A DNA stretch of 64,000 nt, taken from Terriglobales bacterium (GTDB lineage: Bacteria > Acidobacteriota > Terriglobia > Bryobacterales > Bryobacteraceae). The position numbers were made by a program, and so were the translations under genes. The stretch lies in the NCBI GenBank assembly GCA_027485675.1, contig JAIXQP010000007.1, positions 186,001-250,000 of the forward strand. The letters run 5' to 3'. Positions within the stretch are counted from its first letter, which is position 1; each line of letters starts with the position of its first letter. Below the pieces are notes generated by a model. That model ran no database searches, was not told the DNA's origin, and was given only the letters and a program-made list of their open reading frames with translations. Shown in pieces: positions 28,882 to 38,072 of this stretch.

Positions 28882-30381
28882 TTACCGCCATCGCCCTTCT
28901 AGCGGAGCGGGCGGAGTCGCGATCGACTGAAACATTCCCACGCGCACCGTATCCGTTCCCTTCATTGTCAACAGAGGCATCAAGCCTTGGGCGATCATCC
29001 GTTCTGCTGCCTGCAGGGTCAGCAGAACCTCCGCGCAGGGCTTCACTTCGGGACTGCCGTACTCTACGTAAGAATGCAAAGGCAGACTCTCGAGATTCTG
29101 GTACTGTCCGGGACGCATGTCCCAGCGATTCACGGCGAAAGCGTGGGCGGTCAACTGAACGCAGGCGTACATGGGATTTGCCCACAGATACCCGGAGTGC
29201 ACCGATGAGCGGTTCGGCATCTCCTCGAATACGAACCGTTCGACGGGATTGGAGAGCTTGCCGTAGGGCAGGCGGACTAGGAACCGGGGCAGCGCCAACC
29301 CGATGCGTCGCGCCTCCGGCAACTGACGGATCTCGTCCCAGATCGGATTGCCCTCCTCCCACTCCTCGATATGCCGCAGGTCTTCGGGATTCTTCACCCC
29401 CAGAATCGACGGATCCGCTCCGGCCAGCAACGGAGCGCCAGCCTGATCAGCGATCATGGCCAGCCGGGCCAGCAGTTCAATCTCTTCAATCCAGGGCCGG
29501 AAGTAGAGATCCGCGCCCATCAGCGCCCATGGCTCGCCCTTGACGGGCTGAGTCACTAAGAGCCGGTAGAGCCCGGTGGTGCGCAGATCGCTGGCGGTGG
29601 CGAGGTCGGCGAACAACTCGGCCTTGCTCACGTCGAACAGATAGAGCTGAAGCTGGCTATCGGTTTCCGTGTTCCGAACCAGCCAGTCGAGCGCTCGCCA
29701 GGAGCTTTCGAGCGCTTGGAACAAGGGTTGATGCAGCAGGGCTCGCATCTGTCCGGCGATCGTCTCGTCCAGTTCGGCCAGAAGCTGCTTCTGCTGGGGG
29801 TCGTTGGTCTTTTCAAGATGGGGGGCAACGAGATCGTGCACATAGGCGAGCAGCGCGTCGGCGGGTTTGCGCTTTGCCGATGCCTGGGCGGCCGGCTCAC
29901 CGCCTTCGACGATCGCATCGAGCAGACTGCCCGTGACGATATCGGCCCCCGCGCGCGCAGCCGGGGCCTCGGGCGCCCGGGCCAATCCTCCCAGAATCTC
30001 GTCGGTCGTGGCCTTCAGCGTTGCCGGGTTCTCGAGGCGTTTCCGCATCTGCTTCAGCGCTCGGAACAGGGGCTGCGTGTCCAGGATCCGGTCCGGATGA
30101 AAATCATCCAGTTCGCTGATCGAAAGGTCCGCCGTGGCTCCATCCGCTCCCAGGGGAAGCCGTAACTGAATCTGCAGACTCCGCATGACGGTGTCGATCT
30201 CATCCCGATCGACAGCAAGGGGACGGCGCCCCACTAACGGCTCGACGATTCCCCGGCTGGTCCGCCCGGAGAAGTCGCCCAAAATCAAGACATGAAAGGG
30301 CGAATCAGGCTCCGGCCGCGCGGTAGTGCGCCGCTGGGGATCGACGTCAAGAAACACTTCTGCCATCGGAGTTTTTGCCAT
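28882..30381 (-). CDS. Compact TssB-TssC-like contractile sheath fusion (orphan T6SS-like protein)
   Basis: 499 residues from the ATG at 30381 (MAKTPMAEVF), with GGGAG just upstream. Residues about 28-135 match TssB/VipA: PFHVLILGDFSGR, RPLAVDRDEIDTVMRSL and ISELDDFHPDRIL. Residues about 190-495 match the core of TssC/VipB: LESSWRALDWLVRNTETD, LYLFDVSKAELFADL, GAPLLAGADPSILGV and LALPRFLVRLPYGKLSNPVERF. Separate TssB and TssC together are about 660 residues, so this is a shortened fusion. No TssD, TssE, TssK, ClpV or membrane-complex gene is nearby. It could belong to a contractile machine encoded elsewhere, or to a reduced one. Confidence 0.75.
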   Translation of the reverse strand: MAKTPMAEVFLDVDPQRRTTARPEPDSPFHVLILGDFSGRTSRGIVEPLVGRRPLAVDRDEIDTVMRSLQIQLRLPLGADGATADLSISELDDFHPDRILDTQPLFRALKQMRKRLENPATLKATTDEILGGLARAPEAPAARAGADIVTGSLLDAIVEGGEPAAQASAKRKPADALLAYVHDLVAPHLEKTNDPQQKQLLAELDETIAGQMRALLHQPLFQALESSWRALDWLVRNTETDSQLQLYLFDVSKAELFADLATASDLRTTGLYRLLVTQPVKGEPWALMGADLYFRPWIEEIELLARLAMIADQAGAPLLAGADPSILGVKNPEDLRHIEEWEEGNPIWDEIRQLPEARRIGLALPRFLVRLPYGKLSNPVERFVFEEMPNRSSVHSGYLWANPMYACVQLTAHAFAVNRWDMRPGQYQNLESLPLHSYVEYGSPEVKPCAEVLLTLQAAERMIAQGLMPLLTMKGTDTVRVGMFQSIATPPAPLEGRWR

Positions 30382-30391
30382 TGCGCTCCCG

Positions 30392-30397
30392 ATTATA
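30392..30397 (-). promoter_or_regulatory. -10 hexamer upstream of the sheath-like gene
   Basis: A perfect TATAAT on the minus strand lies 10 nt before the ATG at 30381. I find no good -35 at 16-18 bp. If used, the transcript would begin almost at the ATG, or translation would start at the in-frame ATG at 30366. Confidence 0.35.
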
Positions 30398-30489
30398 CAC
30401 GGGGGAGGTGTAACATGACCCCAGAACATTTTCCGTGAGGGAATTTTCTTTTCGTTCGCGCGCACGGTAAGGTAAGGAACTGTAACTCC

Positions 30490-32022
30490 ATGACCACAGA
30501 CACCATTCTGAACCCGTTTGCGAAGCTAGACCCCCGGTATCTGGCCCGGCTGCGCGAGGTCTTCGACCGCGCCAGCTATACGGAGAAGACGATTGAAGAC
30601 GCCCTGCCCATGGGCCTGCGGGACAACGCAACGAAGGAAGGCGCCGCGCCCGGGGTCATGCGAGCCATTCCGCAAGACACCCCGCTCGGTCTCTTGGTGC
30701 GCACCTTTCTGCTGAACGTTCCGGTTCCGCAAGAAGCGCTCGCTGCGCTGCTCGGCGAAGAGCTGGTGGCGGGGCTCTTGGCGGGGGAGTTCCTGATGGA
30801 GCGGCCGGGCGGGGTTGCCTGCCCCGTCGTGATTCATCCGCTCCGGGGTTTTTATATTGTTCACGATGGCCTTGGTGCGAGGCTTACTCCCATCAGTAAA
30901 CACTTGGTCATGGGCATAGGTACCAGTTCGCTGGCGCCGGCCAACGCCGCGCCTCGCCGCCACTACCGCCGCGCCCTCGATCTTGGTTGCGGCGGCGGGT
31001 TTCAGGCGTTCCATCTGGCCCAACACTGCGATGAAGTGGTGGCTCTCGACATCAACGTCCGCGCTCTCAATCTGGGCCGGGCCGCGGCGGTTCTGAACCG
31101 GGCCGGAAACATCGAATTCCGCCACTCGAATTTCTTTTCCGCGGTCGAAGGCGAGAAATTTGACCTCGTCGTCTCGAATCCCCCGTTTGTCATTTCCCCC
31201 GAGTCGGAGTTTCATTATCGCGATGGCGGGCTCGGCGCGGACCGCGTGACGGAAACCGTTATCCGCGGCGTGGGCAACTATCTCGAAGAAGGTGGCCTCG
31301 CCGTCATCATTTGCGAGTGGGCTTCGCTTAAGGACGGCCAGCCGCACGACCGGTTGAAGCAGTGGGTGGCCGATAGCGGATGTGACGTGTGGGTATACAC
31401 GAGCGAGCAGGATGACCTGGTCTCTTACGCCATGTCCTGGCTCCGCTCCTACCAGGCCAACCTCTCGGCCGAAGAGTTTCACCGGACTTACGATCGCTGG
31501 ATCGACTACTACGAGGGTCTCAACATGAGCGGAGTGCAGACCGGACTGGTGGTCATGCGGAAGCGGACGGGCGACAACTGGGTATACATTGACCAAGCGG
31601 CCGCCGTCATCCGTGGACGGTGGGGTGAGGCGCTGCTCCAGTTGATCGACATCCACACCATGCTGCATACCTCCACGGCAGATGAAATTCTGGACCAGCC
31701 GTACCAGTTGTCCAGTGCGGCGCGAATGCGGCACATCTATCAACAGGCCGGCAACCGCTGGGCCTCCACCGAGGCGGAGATCTTCCTGGTGGAACCGTTG
31801 CCGTATAGCGGCCGGGTGGATCAGTACACCGCCGGACTCCTGGCCCGCTGTGATGGCACCGTCCCGCTACGGAAACTGGTCGCCGACATGGGAGAGATCG
31901 TTGGCGTCTCCTTCCCGGAGATCGTGGAGGCGGCCATGCCCATCATTGAAGGACTGATGCAGCGGGGCTATCTCATCCCCGTTTCGCTTCTTCCCCCGGA
32001 CCCCGAGGTACCCGAGGCGTGA
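30490..32022 (+). CDS. Class I SAM-dependent methyltransferase with extra N- and C-terminal regions
   Basis: 510 residues. A helical N-terminal domain (1-130) precedes a Rossmann methyltransferase core. RALDLGCGGGFQAFHLAQ (about 158-175) binds SAM, VVALDINVRALN is the acidic loop, and LVVSNPPFVISPESEF carries the NPPF motif of N-methyltransferases acting on Gln or adenine (PrmC and RlmF-like). The last 150 residues (from about 355) are not recognised. It may modify rRNA or a translation factor, but this is inferred from the motif only. It is divergent from the sheath-like gene. The CoA-transferase overlaps its stop by 4 bp. Confidence 0.8.
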   Translation: MTTDTILNPFAKLDPRYLARLREVFDRASYTEKTIEDALPMGLRDNATKEGAAPGVMRAIPQDTPLGLLVRTFLLNVPVPQEALAALLGEELVAGLLAGEFLMERPGGVACPVVIHPLRGFYIVHDGLGARLTPISKHLVMGIGTSSLAPANAAPRRHYRRALDLGCGGGFQAFHLAQHCDEVVALDINVRALNLGRAAAVLNRAGNIEFRHSNFFSAVEGEKFDLVVSNPPFVISPESEFHYRDGGLGADRVTETVIRGVGNYLEEGGLAVIICEWASLKDGQPHDRLKQWVADSGCDVWVYTSEQDDLVSYAMSWLRSYQANLSAEEFHRTYDRWIDYYEGLNMSGVQTGLVVMRKRTGDNWVYIDQAAAVIRGRWGEALLQLIDIHTMLHTSTADEILDQPYQLSSAARMRHIYQQAGNRWASTEAEIFLVEPLPYSGRVDQYTAGLLARCDGTVPLRKLVADMGEIVGVSFPEIVEAAMPIIEGLMQRGYLIPVSLLPPDPEVPEA

Positions 32023-33074
32023 GCCTTCCCCTCGCCGGGGTCCGCGTCCTCGATTTCACCCGCGCGGTGGCGGGCCCGTTCTGCACGATGATGCTCGCCG
32101 ATCTGGGCGCGATCGTCCTGAAGATCGAAGAGCCCGGCGCCGGCGACGAAACCCGCCAGTGGGGACCGCCCTTCCGGGGCGAAGACAGCACCTACTGGCT
32201 GGGGCTGAATCGCAACAAATCCAGCGTCGCCTTGAACCTCAAGTCGAACCAGGCCGAGGTCCGCGCCCGGATCGCCGAAGCGGACGTCCTCGTCGAGAAC
32301 TTCCGGCCCGGCGTGATGGACCGCCTGGGCTTCGGCTACGAACAACTCGCTCAACCTTCATTGATCTACGCTTCGGTGAGCGGCTTCGGCCCCGAATCCA
32401 CCCAACCCGGTTACGACTTGATGATCCAGGCGCTCAGCGGCCTGATGCATACAAGTGCGCTCCCCGGCGCGGCCGTCGGCAAGACCTCCTTTCCCGTCGC
32501 CGATATCCTGGCGGCGCTGTTTACCAGCCAGGCCATTCTGGCGGCGCTCCTGCGCCGGGAACGCTCGGGCGAAGGCGCCCGCATTCATGTGTCGCTGTTT
32601 GAGAGCCTCCTCGCCGGCATGTCGCCCCTCACCTCCGCGGCGCTTCTCGCCGGGGTCGATCCCCGCCCGGCGGGCCTCGGCCTAGCCAACATCGTGCCCT
32701 ATCAGGTCTTCGAGTGTGCCGACGGCCAACTCGCCGTCGGCGTCCCCAATGAACGGCTCTGGCTTCGCTTCTGCGACTTGATGGACCAGCCGGCCTGGAA
32801 GGCGGATCCCCGTTTCGCCGGCAACGCCGCCCGTGTGCAGCATCGGGACCAACTCGTCTCGCTCCTCGTTCCCCTGTTCGCCGCACGCTCGAAAACAGAC
32901 TGGCAAGAGCGTTTATCCGCAGCCGGCATCCCCTGCGGCGCTGTGCAGACGGTTGCCGAAGCGCTCGGCCAAATCACTCCGTGGCAACTCGAAGAAGACC
33001 TCCCCGCCATGCCCAATCCCATGCGGATCTCGAACTGCGAGATGCCGCGCCGCCGCCCACCCCGCCGGCCTTAA
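32019..33074 (+). CDS. CaiB/BaiF family CoA-transferase
   Basis: 351 residues beginning with GTG that overlaps the previous TGA (GTGA). RVLDFTRAVAGPFCTMMLADLGA is the family N-terminus. VLVENFRPGVMDRLGF, GFGPESTQPGYDLMIQALSGLM and a conserved Asp in FPVADILAALF (expected acyl carrier residue) follow in the usual order. The family moves CoA between carboxylic acids as intertwined dimers; the substrate cannot be read here. Slightly shorter than typical (about 380-400). Confidence 0.92.
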   Translation: MSLPLAGVRVLDFTRAVAGPFCTMMLADLGAIVLKIEEPGAGDETRQWGPPFRGEDSTYWLGLNRNKSSVALNLKSNQAEVRARIAEADVLVENFRPGVMDRLGFGYEQLAQPSLIYASVSGFGPESTQPGYDLMIQALSGLMHTSALPGAAVGKTSFPVADILAALFTSQAILAALLRRERSGEGARIHVSLFESLLAGMSPLTSAALLAGVDPRPAGLGLANIVPYQVFECADGQLAVGVPNERLWLRFCDLMDQPAWKADPRFAGNAARVQHRDQLVSLLVPLFAARSKTDWQERLSAAGIPCGAVQTVAEALGQITPWQLEEDLPAMPNPMRISNCEMPRRRPPRRP

Positions 33075-33100
33075 GCCCTATTCATTAAATTTCCCGACGG

Positions 33101-33129
33101 TTGTCTCCGCCGGCGATTTGTGATGTAAT
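33101..33129 (+). promoter_or_regulatory. Predicted promoter for the Oar-like TonB receptor
   Basis: -35 TTGTCT (33101-33106), a 17-bp spacer and -10 TGTAAT (33124-33129) match the consensus at 4/6 and 5/6 positions. A strong ribosome site (GGGAGGG) precedes the ATG at 33154. Confidence 0.5.
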
Positions 33130-33153
33130 CCGCCAACCCAACGGGAGGGAATC

Positions 33154-36100
33154 ATGTCACTTCATCGAGGCGCCCTTGTCGCGCTGTCTCTCATTTCCGC
33201 ATCGTCACTTCTAGCCCAGGACACTCGGGGTCGGCTCCAGGGACGAGTTACGGACGCCACCGACGCCGTCGTCGTCGGCGCCACGGTTTTGCTCCAAAAC
33301 GACAACACCAACATCCAGTCGACGCAGATGACCGGTGCTGCCGGCCAATATATTTTTGACCTCGTGCTCCCCGGTAAGTACACCGTGACCGTCGAGATGT
33401 CCGGCTTCCGCAAGTACGTCCAGAAGAACATCCTCGTCCAGGCGCGCGCGGACGTCACCGTGGACGCTCGCCTCGAAACGGGTTCGACGCGCGAGTCGAT
33501 CACCGTCGAGGCATCGCCGGTCGCGGTGCAGTTCAACACCTCCACCATGGGCCTCACGCTCGATACAAAGATGACCAATAACCTCCCGATCATCCATCGG
33601 AATCCGTTCCTGCTCGTCAGCTTGAACCCGGCCACCGTCATCCGCTCCAGCACCGAGCAGAGCCCCTTCCATCATTGGGCCGCTTCGCAGTTCGACGTCG
33701 GCGGCAATACGAGCACCAAGAACGACATCATCCTCGATGGCTCCCCGTCGATGACCGGCCAGAAATCCTCCTACACGCCGCCCATGGACGCCGTGCAGGA
33801 AGTGAACCTGCAGCAGAACGCCGTGGACGCCGAGTTCGGCCACTCCGCCGGCGGCGTGCTCAGTGTTTCGATGAAGTCCGGCACCAACGACTATCACGGC
33901 ACGGCTTACTATCTGGGCCGCAACCCGGCTCTCAACGCCTTGGCCGACCGCATCACCCAACGCGCCAACCTCACCCGCCAGAACACCTGGGGCGCCACCC
34001 TGGGCAACCCCATCAAGAAGAACAAACTCTTCAACTTCCTGTCCTACGAAGGCTGGCGGACCATCGAACCGCGCAGCTCGTTCAACACGCTGCCGACCGA
34101 CCTTGAACGCACGGGCGACTTCTCGCGGTCGCTGAACACCGCCGGCGCCCTCCGCACCATCTATGACCCCTACACGACGACCGTCACCAACGGCGTCGCC
34201 AGCCGCATGCCCTTCGCAGGAAACGTGATTCCGGCCAACCGCATCGACCCCACTTCCCGCATCATCATGAACGATCTGTGGAAGCCGAACGGTCCCGGCA
34301 ACGGCCCCACGCAAGTCAACAACTTCATCGCCGGTTTCGCCAACCGCTTCCGCTACTGGAACCTCAGCGATCGCGTCGACTACAACGCCACCGACAAACT
34401 GAAGTTCTTCGGCCGCTACAACCAGTTCCGCACCTTCACCGCCCAGGATGACTACACCGGCGGCTCGCTGGCCCAGCCGCCGGATGGCTCCAAGCGCCAT
34501 TCCCTCAGCTTCTCCGGCGACATGGTCTACGCCCTGAACTCCAGCACCGTGCTGAACATTCGCGGCGCCTCCAACGCCATCGTCGACTCCTTCGGCGTAC
34601 CCTCGGCGACGCTGAAAGAGTCTGACCTTGAAAAGTTCTGGCCCGGCAACGCCTGGTATAAGCCCTATCTCGGCGGCCTGCCCGATATCTACTATCCTGG
34701 CGTCACCGTCACGCAGGGCTCAACCACCACCCTCGGCCGCACCGGTTACTGGTATCAGGAACCGAAATCCTGGAACATCGACGCCAAGATGTCCAAGAAC
34801 ATCGGCAAGCACTATGTGAAGGTCGGTGGCGAATACCGCCGCGAGAATGTCGTCGCCTCGCGTCCGCGGCCGCCCGTTTTCAACTTCGTGCCCGCCGTCA
34901 CGGCGAACACCTTCCTGAACCCCAACGTCAACCTCTCCGGCGACGGCTGGGCCACCATGCTGCTCGGCGCCATGAATGGGACCTCGAACTTCAGCTCCAT
35001 TCCCATCCAGCGGCCCCAGGTGAACTTTATGTCGTTCTTCGTCCAGGATGACTACAAGCTCACGCAGCGCCTCACGCTGAACCTCGGCATCCGCTACGAA
35101 TACTTTGGGCCGATGACCGATCCCGAAGACCGCTTCTCCCGCTTCCTCGATCTGAATAGCCCGATTCCGGAGTTCCAGGGCGCCAGAGCACCGCAAATGC
35201 CCGCCGCTGTGACGGCCCTGCGCACCGCGGCTCCCATCTACAACGGCGCCTGGATCTTCACGGATTCGGAGAATCGCGGTAGCTGGAACGCGCCCAAGAC
35301 CCTGCTGATGCCCCGCGCGGGACTCGCCTACCGGATCAACGACAAGTCGGCGCTCCGCATCGGCTGGGCTCGTTACATTGTCCCCGCCACGCTTACCGAT
35401 GGCCTCAACATCCTCGGCTCGGTGCCGCTGCCCGGCTTTGACGCCACCAGCACCTCGGTTCCCGAAATCCAGGGTGTTCCGCAGCAGCGCCTGTCGAACC
35501 CCTTCCCGGGCGGACTGGTGCCGGTTAGCGGCAAAACGCTGGGCCGCTACACCAACCTGGGCGCTCCGGCCACCTGGTATCAGCAAGACTTTACCCCAGG
35601 CGTCAACGACCGCTTCAACGTCTCGTTGCAGCGCCAGTTGCCCGGCCAGATCCTCGCCGACATCACATTCTTCATGAACACCGGCCGGAACCAGCCGTAC
35701 ACCTTCGATCTCAACCAGATCGATCCGCGCATCGGCTACAACGTGAAGACGGCCGTCACCCAGTCGGTCCCGAACCCGTTCTTCAACGTACTTCCGGCGA
35801 ATCAATTCCCTGGCCAGTTGCGCACGCAGCAGAACATTCAGGTCAACCAACTGCTCCGGCCCTATCCGCAGTACGGCGCCCTCACCGAGACGCTCAACGC
35901 CGGCCTGCGCAACTACTACCGCTCGCTGCAGATGCAGTTCCAGCGGCCCTTCGCCAATGGCTTCAACTTCACCGTCGGCTACAACTACAACCGCGAGCGC
36001 AACGAAGAGTTCTACGACGAGCAGGACTACTTCACCCGGACCTTCACCTTCCAGCCGGCCCGCAACGCCCGCCACCGGTTGACCGGCGCGGCGATCTACG

Positions 36101-36576
36101 AACTGCCCTTCGGCAAAGGCCGCCGCTTCATGGCCAACGCCCCCACGGCGCTCGATTATGCCTTCGGCGGCTGGTCCATCGCGCCGCTGTTCACCTACAA
36201 CACGGGTCTCTTCCTCCGTTTCGGCGGCATGCTCGTCAACGGGGATCCCACGATTGATAACCCCCAGCGGGACCGCTGGTTCGATACCTCGAAGTTCGCG
36301 GTTCTCCCGGCGTTCACCCGCCGCACCAACCCGCTCCAGTATGCGAATCTGGTTGGCCCCAATACGCTCAACCTCGACGCCACCCTGGCTAAAGAGTTCC
36401 GCATCACCGAAAAGGTGAAGTTCGAACTCCGCATGGAGGCTTACAATGTGGCCAATAGCTTCTTTGGATCCGATCCGGACGTCAACGTGAACTCGCCGAA
36501 CTTCGGCCGGGTCGTCACGCAGCGTGGAGGTTTCTTTGGCCGTCAGCTTCAGTACTCGGGCCGTATTATTTTCTAG
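33154..36576 (+). CDS. Oar-like TonB-dependent receptor with N-terminal carboxypeptidase-regulatory domain
   Basis: 1140 residues. Signal peptide (SLISASSLLAQ), then a CarboxypepD_reg-like beta sandwich (about 22-110: GRLQGRVTDATDAVVVGATV, PGKYTVTVEMSGFRKYV). A plug domain follows (MTNNLPIIHRNPFLLVS, DVGGNTSTKNDIILDGSP), then a large outer-membrane barrel ending in an aromatic C-terminus (FGRQLQYSGRIIF). This architecture is expanded in Solibacteres and usually linked to glycan or peptide uptake; the ligand is unknown. Upstream are a promoter and GGGAGGG. Its last codons overlap the start of the cytochrome gene. Confidence 0.93.
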   Translation: MSLHRGALVALSLISASSLLAQDTRGRLQGRVTDATDAVVVGATVLLQNDNTNIQSTQMTGAAGQYIFDLVLPGKYTVTVEMSGFRKYVQKNILVQARADVTVDARLETGSTRESITVEASPVAVQFNTSTMGLTLDTKMTNNLPIIHRNPFLLVSLNPATVIRSSTEQSPFHHWAASQFDVGGNTSTKNDIILDGSPSMTGQKSSYTPPMDAVQEVNLQQNAVDAEFGHSAGGVLSVSMKSGTNDYHGTAYYLGRNPALNALADRITQRANLTRQNTWGATLGNPIKKNKLFNFLSYEGWRTIEPRSSFNTLPTDLERTGDFSRSLNTAGALRTIYDPYTTTVTNGVASRMPFAGNVIPANRIDPTSRIIMNDLWKPNGPGNGPTQVNNFIAGFANRFRYWNLSDRVDYNATDKLKFFGRYNQFRTFTAQDDYTGGSLAQPPDGSKRHSLSFSGDMVYALNSSTVLNIRGASNAIVDSFGVPSATLKESDLEKFWPGNAWYKPYLGGLPDIYYPGVTVTQGSTTTLGRTGYWYQEPKSWNIDAKMSKNIGKHYVKVGGEYRRENVVASRPRPPVFNFVPAVTANTFLNPNVNLSGDGWATMLLGAMNGTSNFSSIPIQRPQVNFMSFFVQDDYKLTQRLTLNLGIRYEYFGPMTDPEDRFSRFLDLNSPIPEFQGARAPQMPAAVTALRTAAPIYNGAWIFTDSENRGSWNAPKTLLMPRAGLAYRINDKSALRIGWARYIVPATLTDGLNILGSVPLPGFDATSTSVPEIQGVPQQRLSNPFPGGLVPVSGKTLGRYTNLGAPATWYQQDFTPGVNDRFNVSLQRQLPGQILADITFFMNTGRNQPYTFDLNQIDPRIGYNVKTAVTQSVPNPFFNVLPANQFPGQLRTQQNIQVNQLLRPYPQYGALTETLNAGLRNYYRSLQMQFQRPFANGFNFTVGYNYNRERNEEFYDEQDYFTRTFTFQPARNARHRLTGAAIYELPFGKGRRFMANAPTALDYAFGGWSIAPLFTYNTGLFLRFGGMLVNGDPTIDNPQRDRWFDTSKFAVLPAFTRRTNPLQYANLVGPNTLNLDATLAKEFRITEKVKFELRMEAYNVANSFFGSDPDVNVNSPNFGRVVTQRGGFFGRQLQYSGRIIF

Positions 36577-37414
36577 CCTGATCCTTTCACTGGCCGCCGC
36601 CCAGTTCACCGGGTCGGCGGCCTGTGCCGAATGTCACCAACCCCAATGGGCCGCGCAGAAACGCTCGGCCCATCCTTATGCCCTCTCCCGCCGCAACGAC
36701 CTCTGGCTGTTCGGCGCCGGCCGCCAAGCCACCACACCCGTCTCGCGCCTCGACCCCGACCACTACCTCGAACACGGACTCTCCCAGTATTCGAATCCCA
36801 ATGTCAAAGCGCTCACCCCGGGCCACTCCACGCCCGACGGTGTCAAGTATCGCGTCTTCGACCCCGGCGCGCAGATCCTCCGCTGCTTCCAGTGCCACTC
36901 CACCGGCAAGCTCAGCTTCTCCCCCGAAAAGGGCATCCAGCCCGCGGAGACCGGCGTCCAATGCGAAGCCTGCCATGGCCCCGGGGCTGACCATACCCAA
37001 CTCCTCCGGCCCAAGGTCTTAAACCCCGCCGGCCTCAACGACCTATGCGGCGCCTGCCACCGCCAGCCCCCCAAGCCGGGCGAAGACGTCAACTGGCAGG
37101 ACCCATGGAACGTGCGCCACCAGCCCGTCTCCCTCTCCCAAAGCGCCTGTTTCCAGAAGGGCAACGTGAGCTGCACCACCTGTCACGACGCGCACTCCGG
37201 CGAGGTCAAATCCACCTGCGCCAACTGCCACCCGAACGTCACCCACAAGGTCAAACCAGCCGCCGCGCTAACCTGTGAATCCTGCCATATGCCAAAGGTC
37301 GCCGCCAGCCCGCAGCTTACCTTCGCGAACCACTGGATCGGGGTTTACGCGCCGCGGCAACCGCTGCTGCCGCTTCCTCGGTCCAGGGGTGCCGCGGCCC
37401 CAACTGCGCGTTGA
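36536..37414 (+). CDS. Multiheme cytochrome c (seven CXXCH motifs)
   Basis: About 292 residues. I favour a TTG start at 36536 because GGAGG (36526-36530) lies 5 nt upstream; an in-frame GTG at 36524 is the alternative. Signal peptide (VLFSSLILSLAAAQ). Seven heme-binding motifs in order: CAECH, CFQCH, CEACH, CGACH, CTTCH, CANCH, CESCH. The CxxCH-plus-GPGADH and NPAG spacing resembles the cytochrome c554/NrfH-like tetraheme group. It is likely a periplasmic electron carrier or reductase. The 5' end lies in the receptor gene, and the 3' end overlaps the convergent TPR gene by 98 bp. Confidence 0.87.
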   Translation: MAVSFSTRAVLFSSLILSLAAAQFTGSAACAECHQPQWAAQKRSAHPYALSRRNDLWLFGAGRQATTPVSRLDPDHYLEHGLSQYSNPNVKALTPGHSTPDGVKYRVFDPGAQILRCFQCHSTGKLSFSPEKGIQPAETGVQCEACHGPGADHTQLLRPKVLNPAGLNDLCGACHRQPPKPGEDVNWQDPWNVRHQPVSLSQSACFQKGNVSCTTCHDAHSGEVKSTCANCHPNVTHKVKPAAALTCESCHMPKVAASPQLTFANHWIGVYAPRQPLLPLPRSRGAAAPTAR

Positions 37415-38072
37415 AGATCGTCCAGGCCTGTTCGTAGAACACGCCCGCCGGCTTCCCCACGGCCGTCAGCACATCGCCCAGGTTGCTCGCGCTCAGCCCC
37501 GTCCTCACGTGCCGCGGCCCCAGCGTCGCCTCCAGAATCCGCAGGCTCCGCCGCTGCACCGCCTCGGCCTCCACCAGCTTCCCCTTCGTCAACAACTCAC
37601 TGCCCAGGTTGTTCAGCGTCGTCCCCACCTCCGGATGGTTCGCGCCCAACGCCTTCTCCTGCGCCGCCAGCGCCTCCCGCAGCAACGCCTCCGCCCGCGC
37701 TGAACCCTTCAACAACAGCGCCAGATCATTCAGGTACGCCGGCTTCCGCTCGCGCTTAATCGCCAGCTCGAGAAACTGCGCATCCCCCGTCAACTCCGTC
37801 CGCCGCGCCAACGCCCGCGTCGAAGGCGCCTTGGCATACTCCGCCAAGGCTTCGCCGTTCCGCCCCATCGCCGCCAGGCAATCGCCCAGCATCTCCGCGT
37901 CGCCCAGCTTCCGCAGCCACGGCTCAGCCAACTCCCACTGCTGCTCCCGCATCAGGAACAGCGAAACGTCCCGCACCCCCGCTTCATTCGTCGCCCGCGC
38001 CTCGTACAACGGCAGCAGCGCCCGCCAATCCACCGGCTGCCACAACTGAAACGCCAACAGCAGCGCGATCAC
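37317..38072 (-). CDS. Tetratricopeptide repeat protein
   Basis: 251 residues with a short hydrophobic N-terminus (IALLLAFQLWQPVDW) that may act as a signal. TPR-like helices fill residues 25-235; the clearest, GTTLNNLGSELLTKGKLVEA and then RRSLRILEATLGPRH, resemble kinesin-light-chain-type repeats. No catalytic motif. Its start overlaps the stop of the cytochrome peroxidase by 4 bp, so it is the last gene of a three-gene minus-strand unit (propeller, peroxidase, TPR). Its coding end overlaps the multiheme cytochrome gene. Confidence 0.8.
   Translation of the reverse strand: MIALLLAFQLWQPVDWRALLPLYEARATNEAGVRDVSLFLMREQQWELAEPWLRKLGDAEMLGDCLAAMGRNGEALAEYAKAPSTRALARRTELTGDAQFLELAIKRERKPAYLNDLALLLKGSARAEALLREALAAQEKALGANHPEVGTTLNNLGSELLTKGKLVEAEAVQRRSLRILEATLGPRHVRTGLSASNLGDVLTAVGKPAGVFYEQAWTIFNAQLGPRHPWTEEAAAAVAAARKPRSSGSRR

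Noticed and set aside
26960-33100. dif-type recombination site near the skew change
   Set aside because: AT-rich stretches such as GTGTTAAATTAAAAG and TTCATTAAATTTC lack the paired XerC/XerD arms at the needed spacing.
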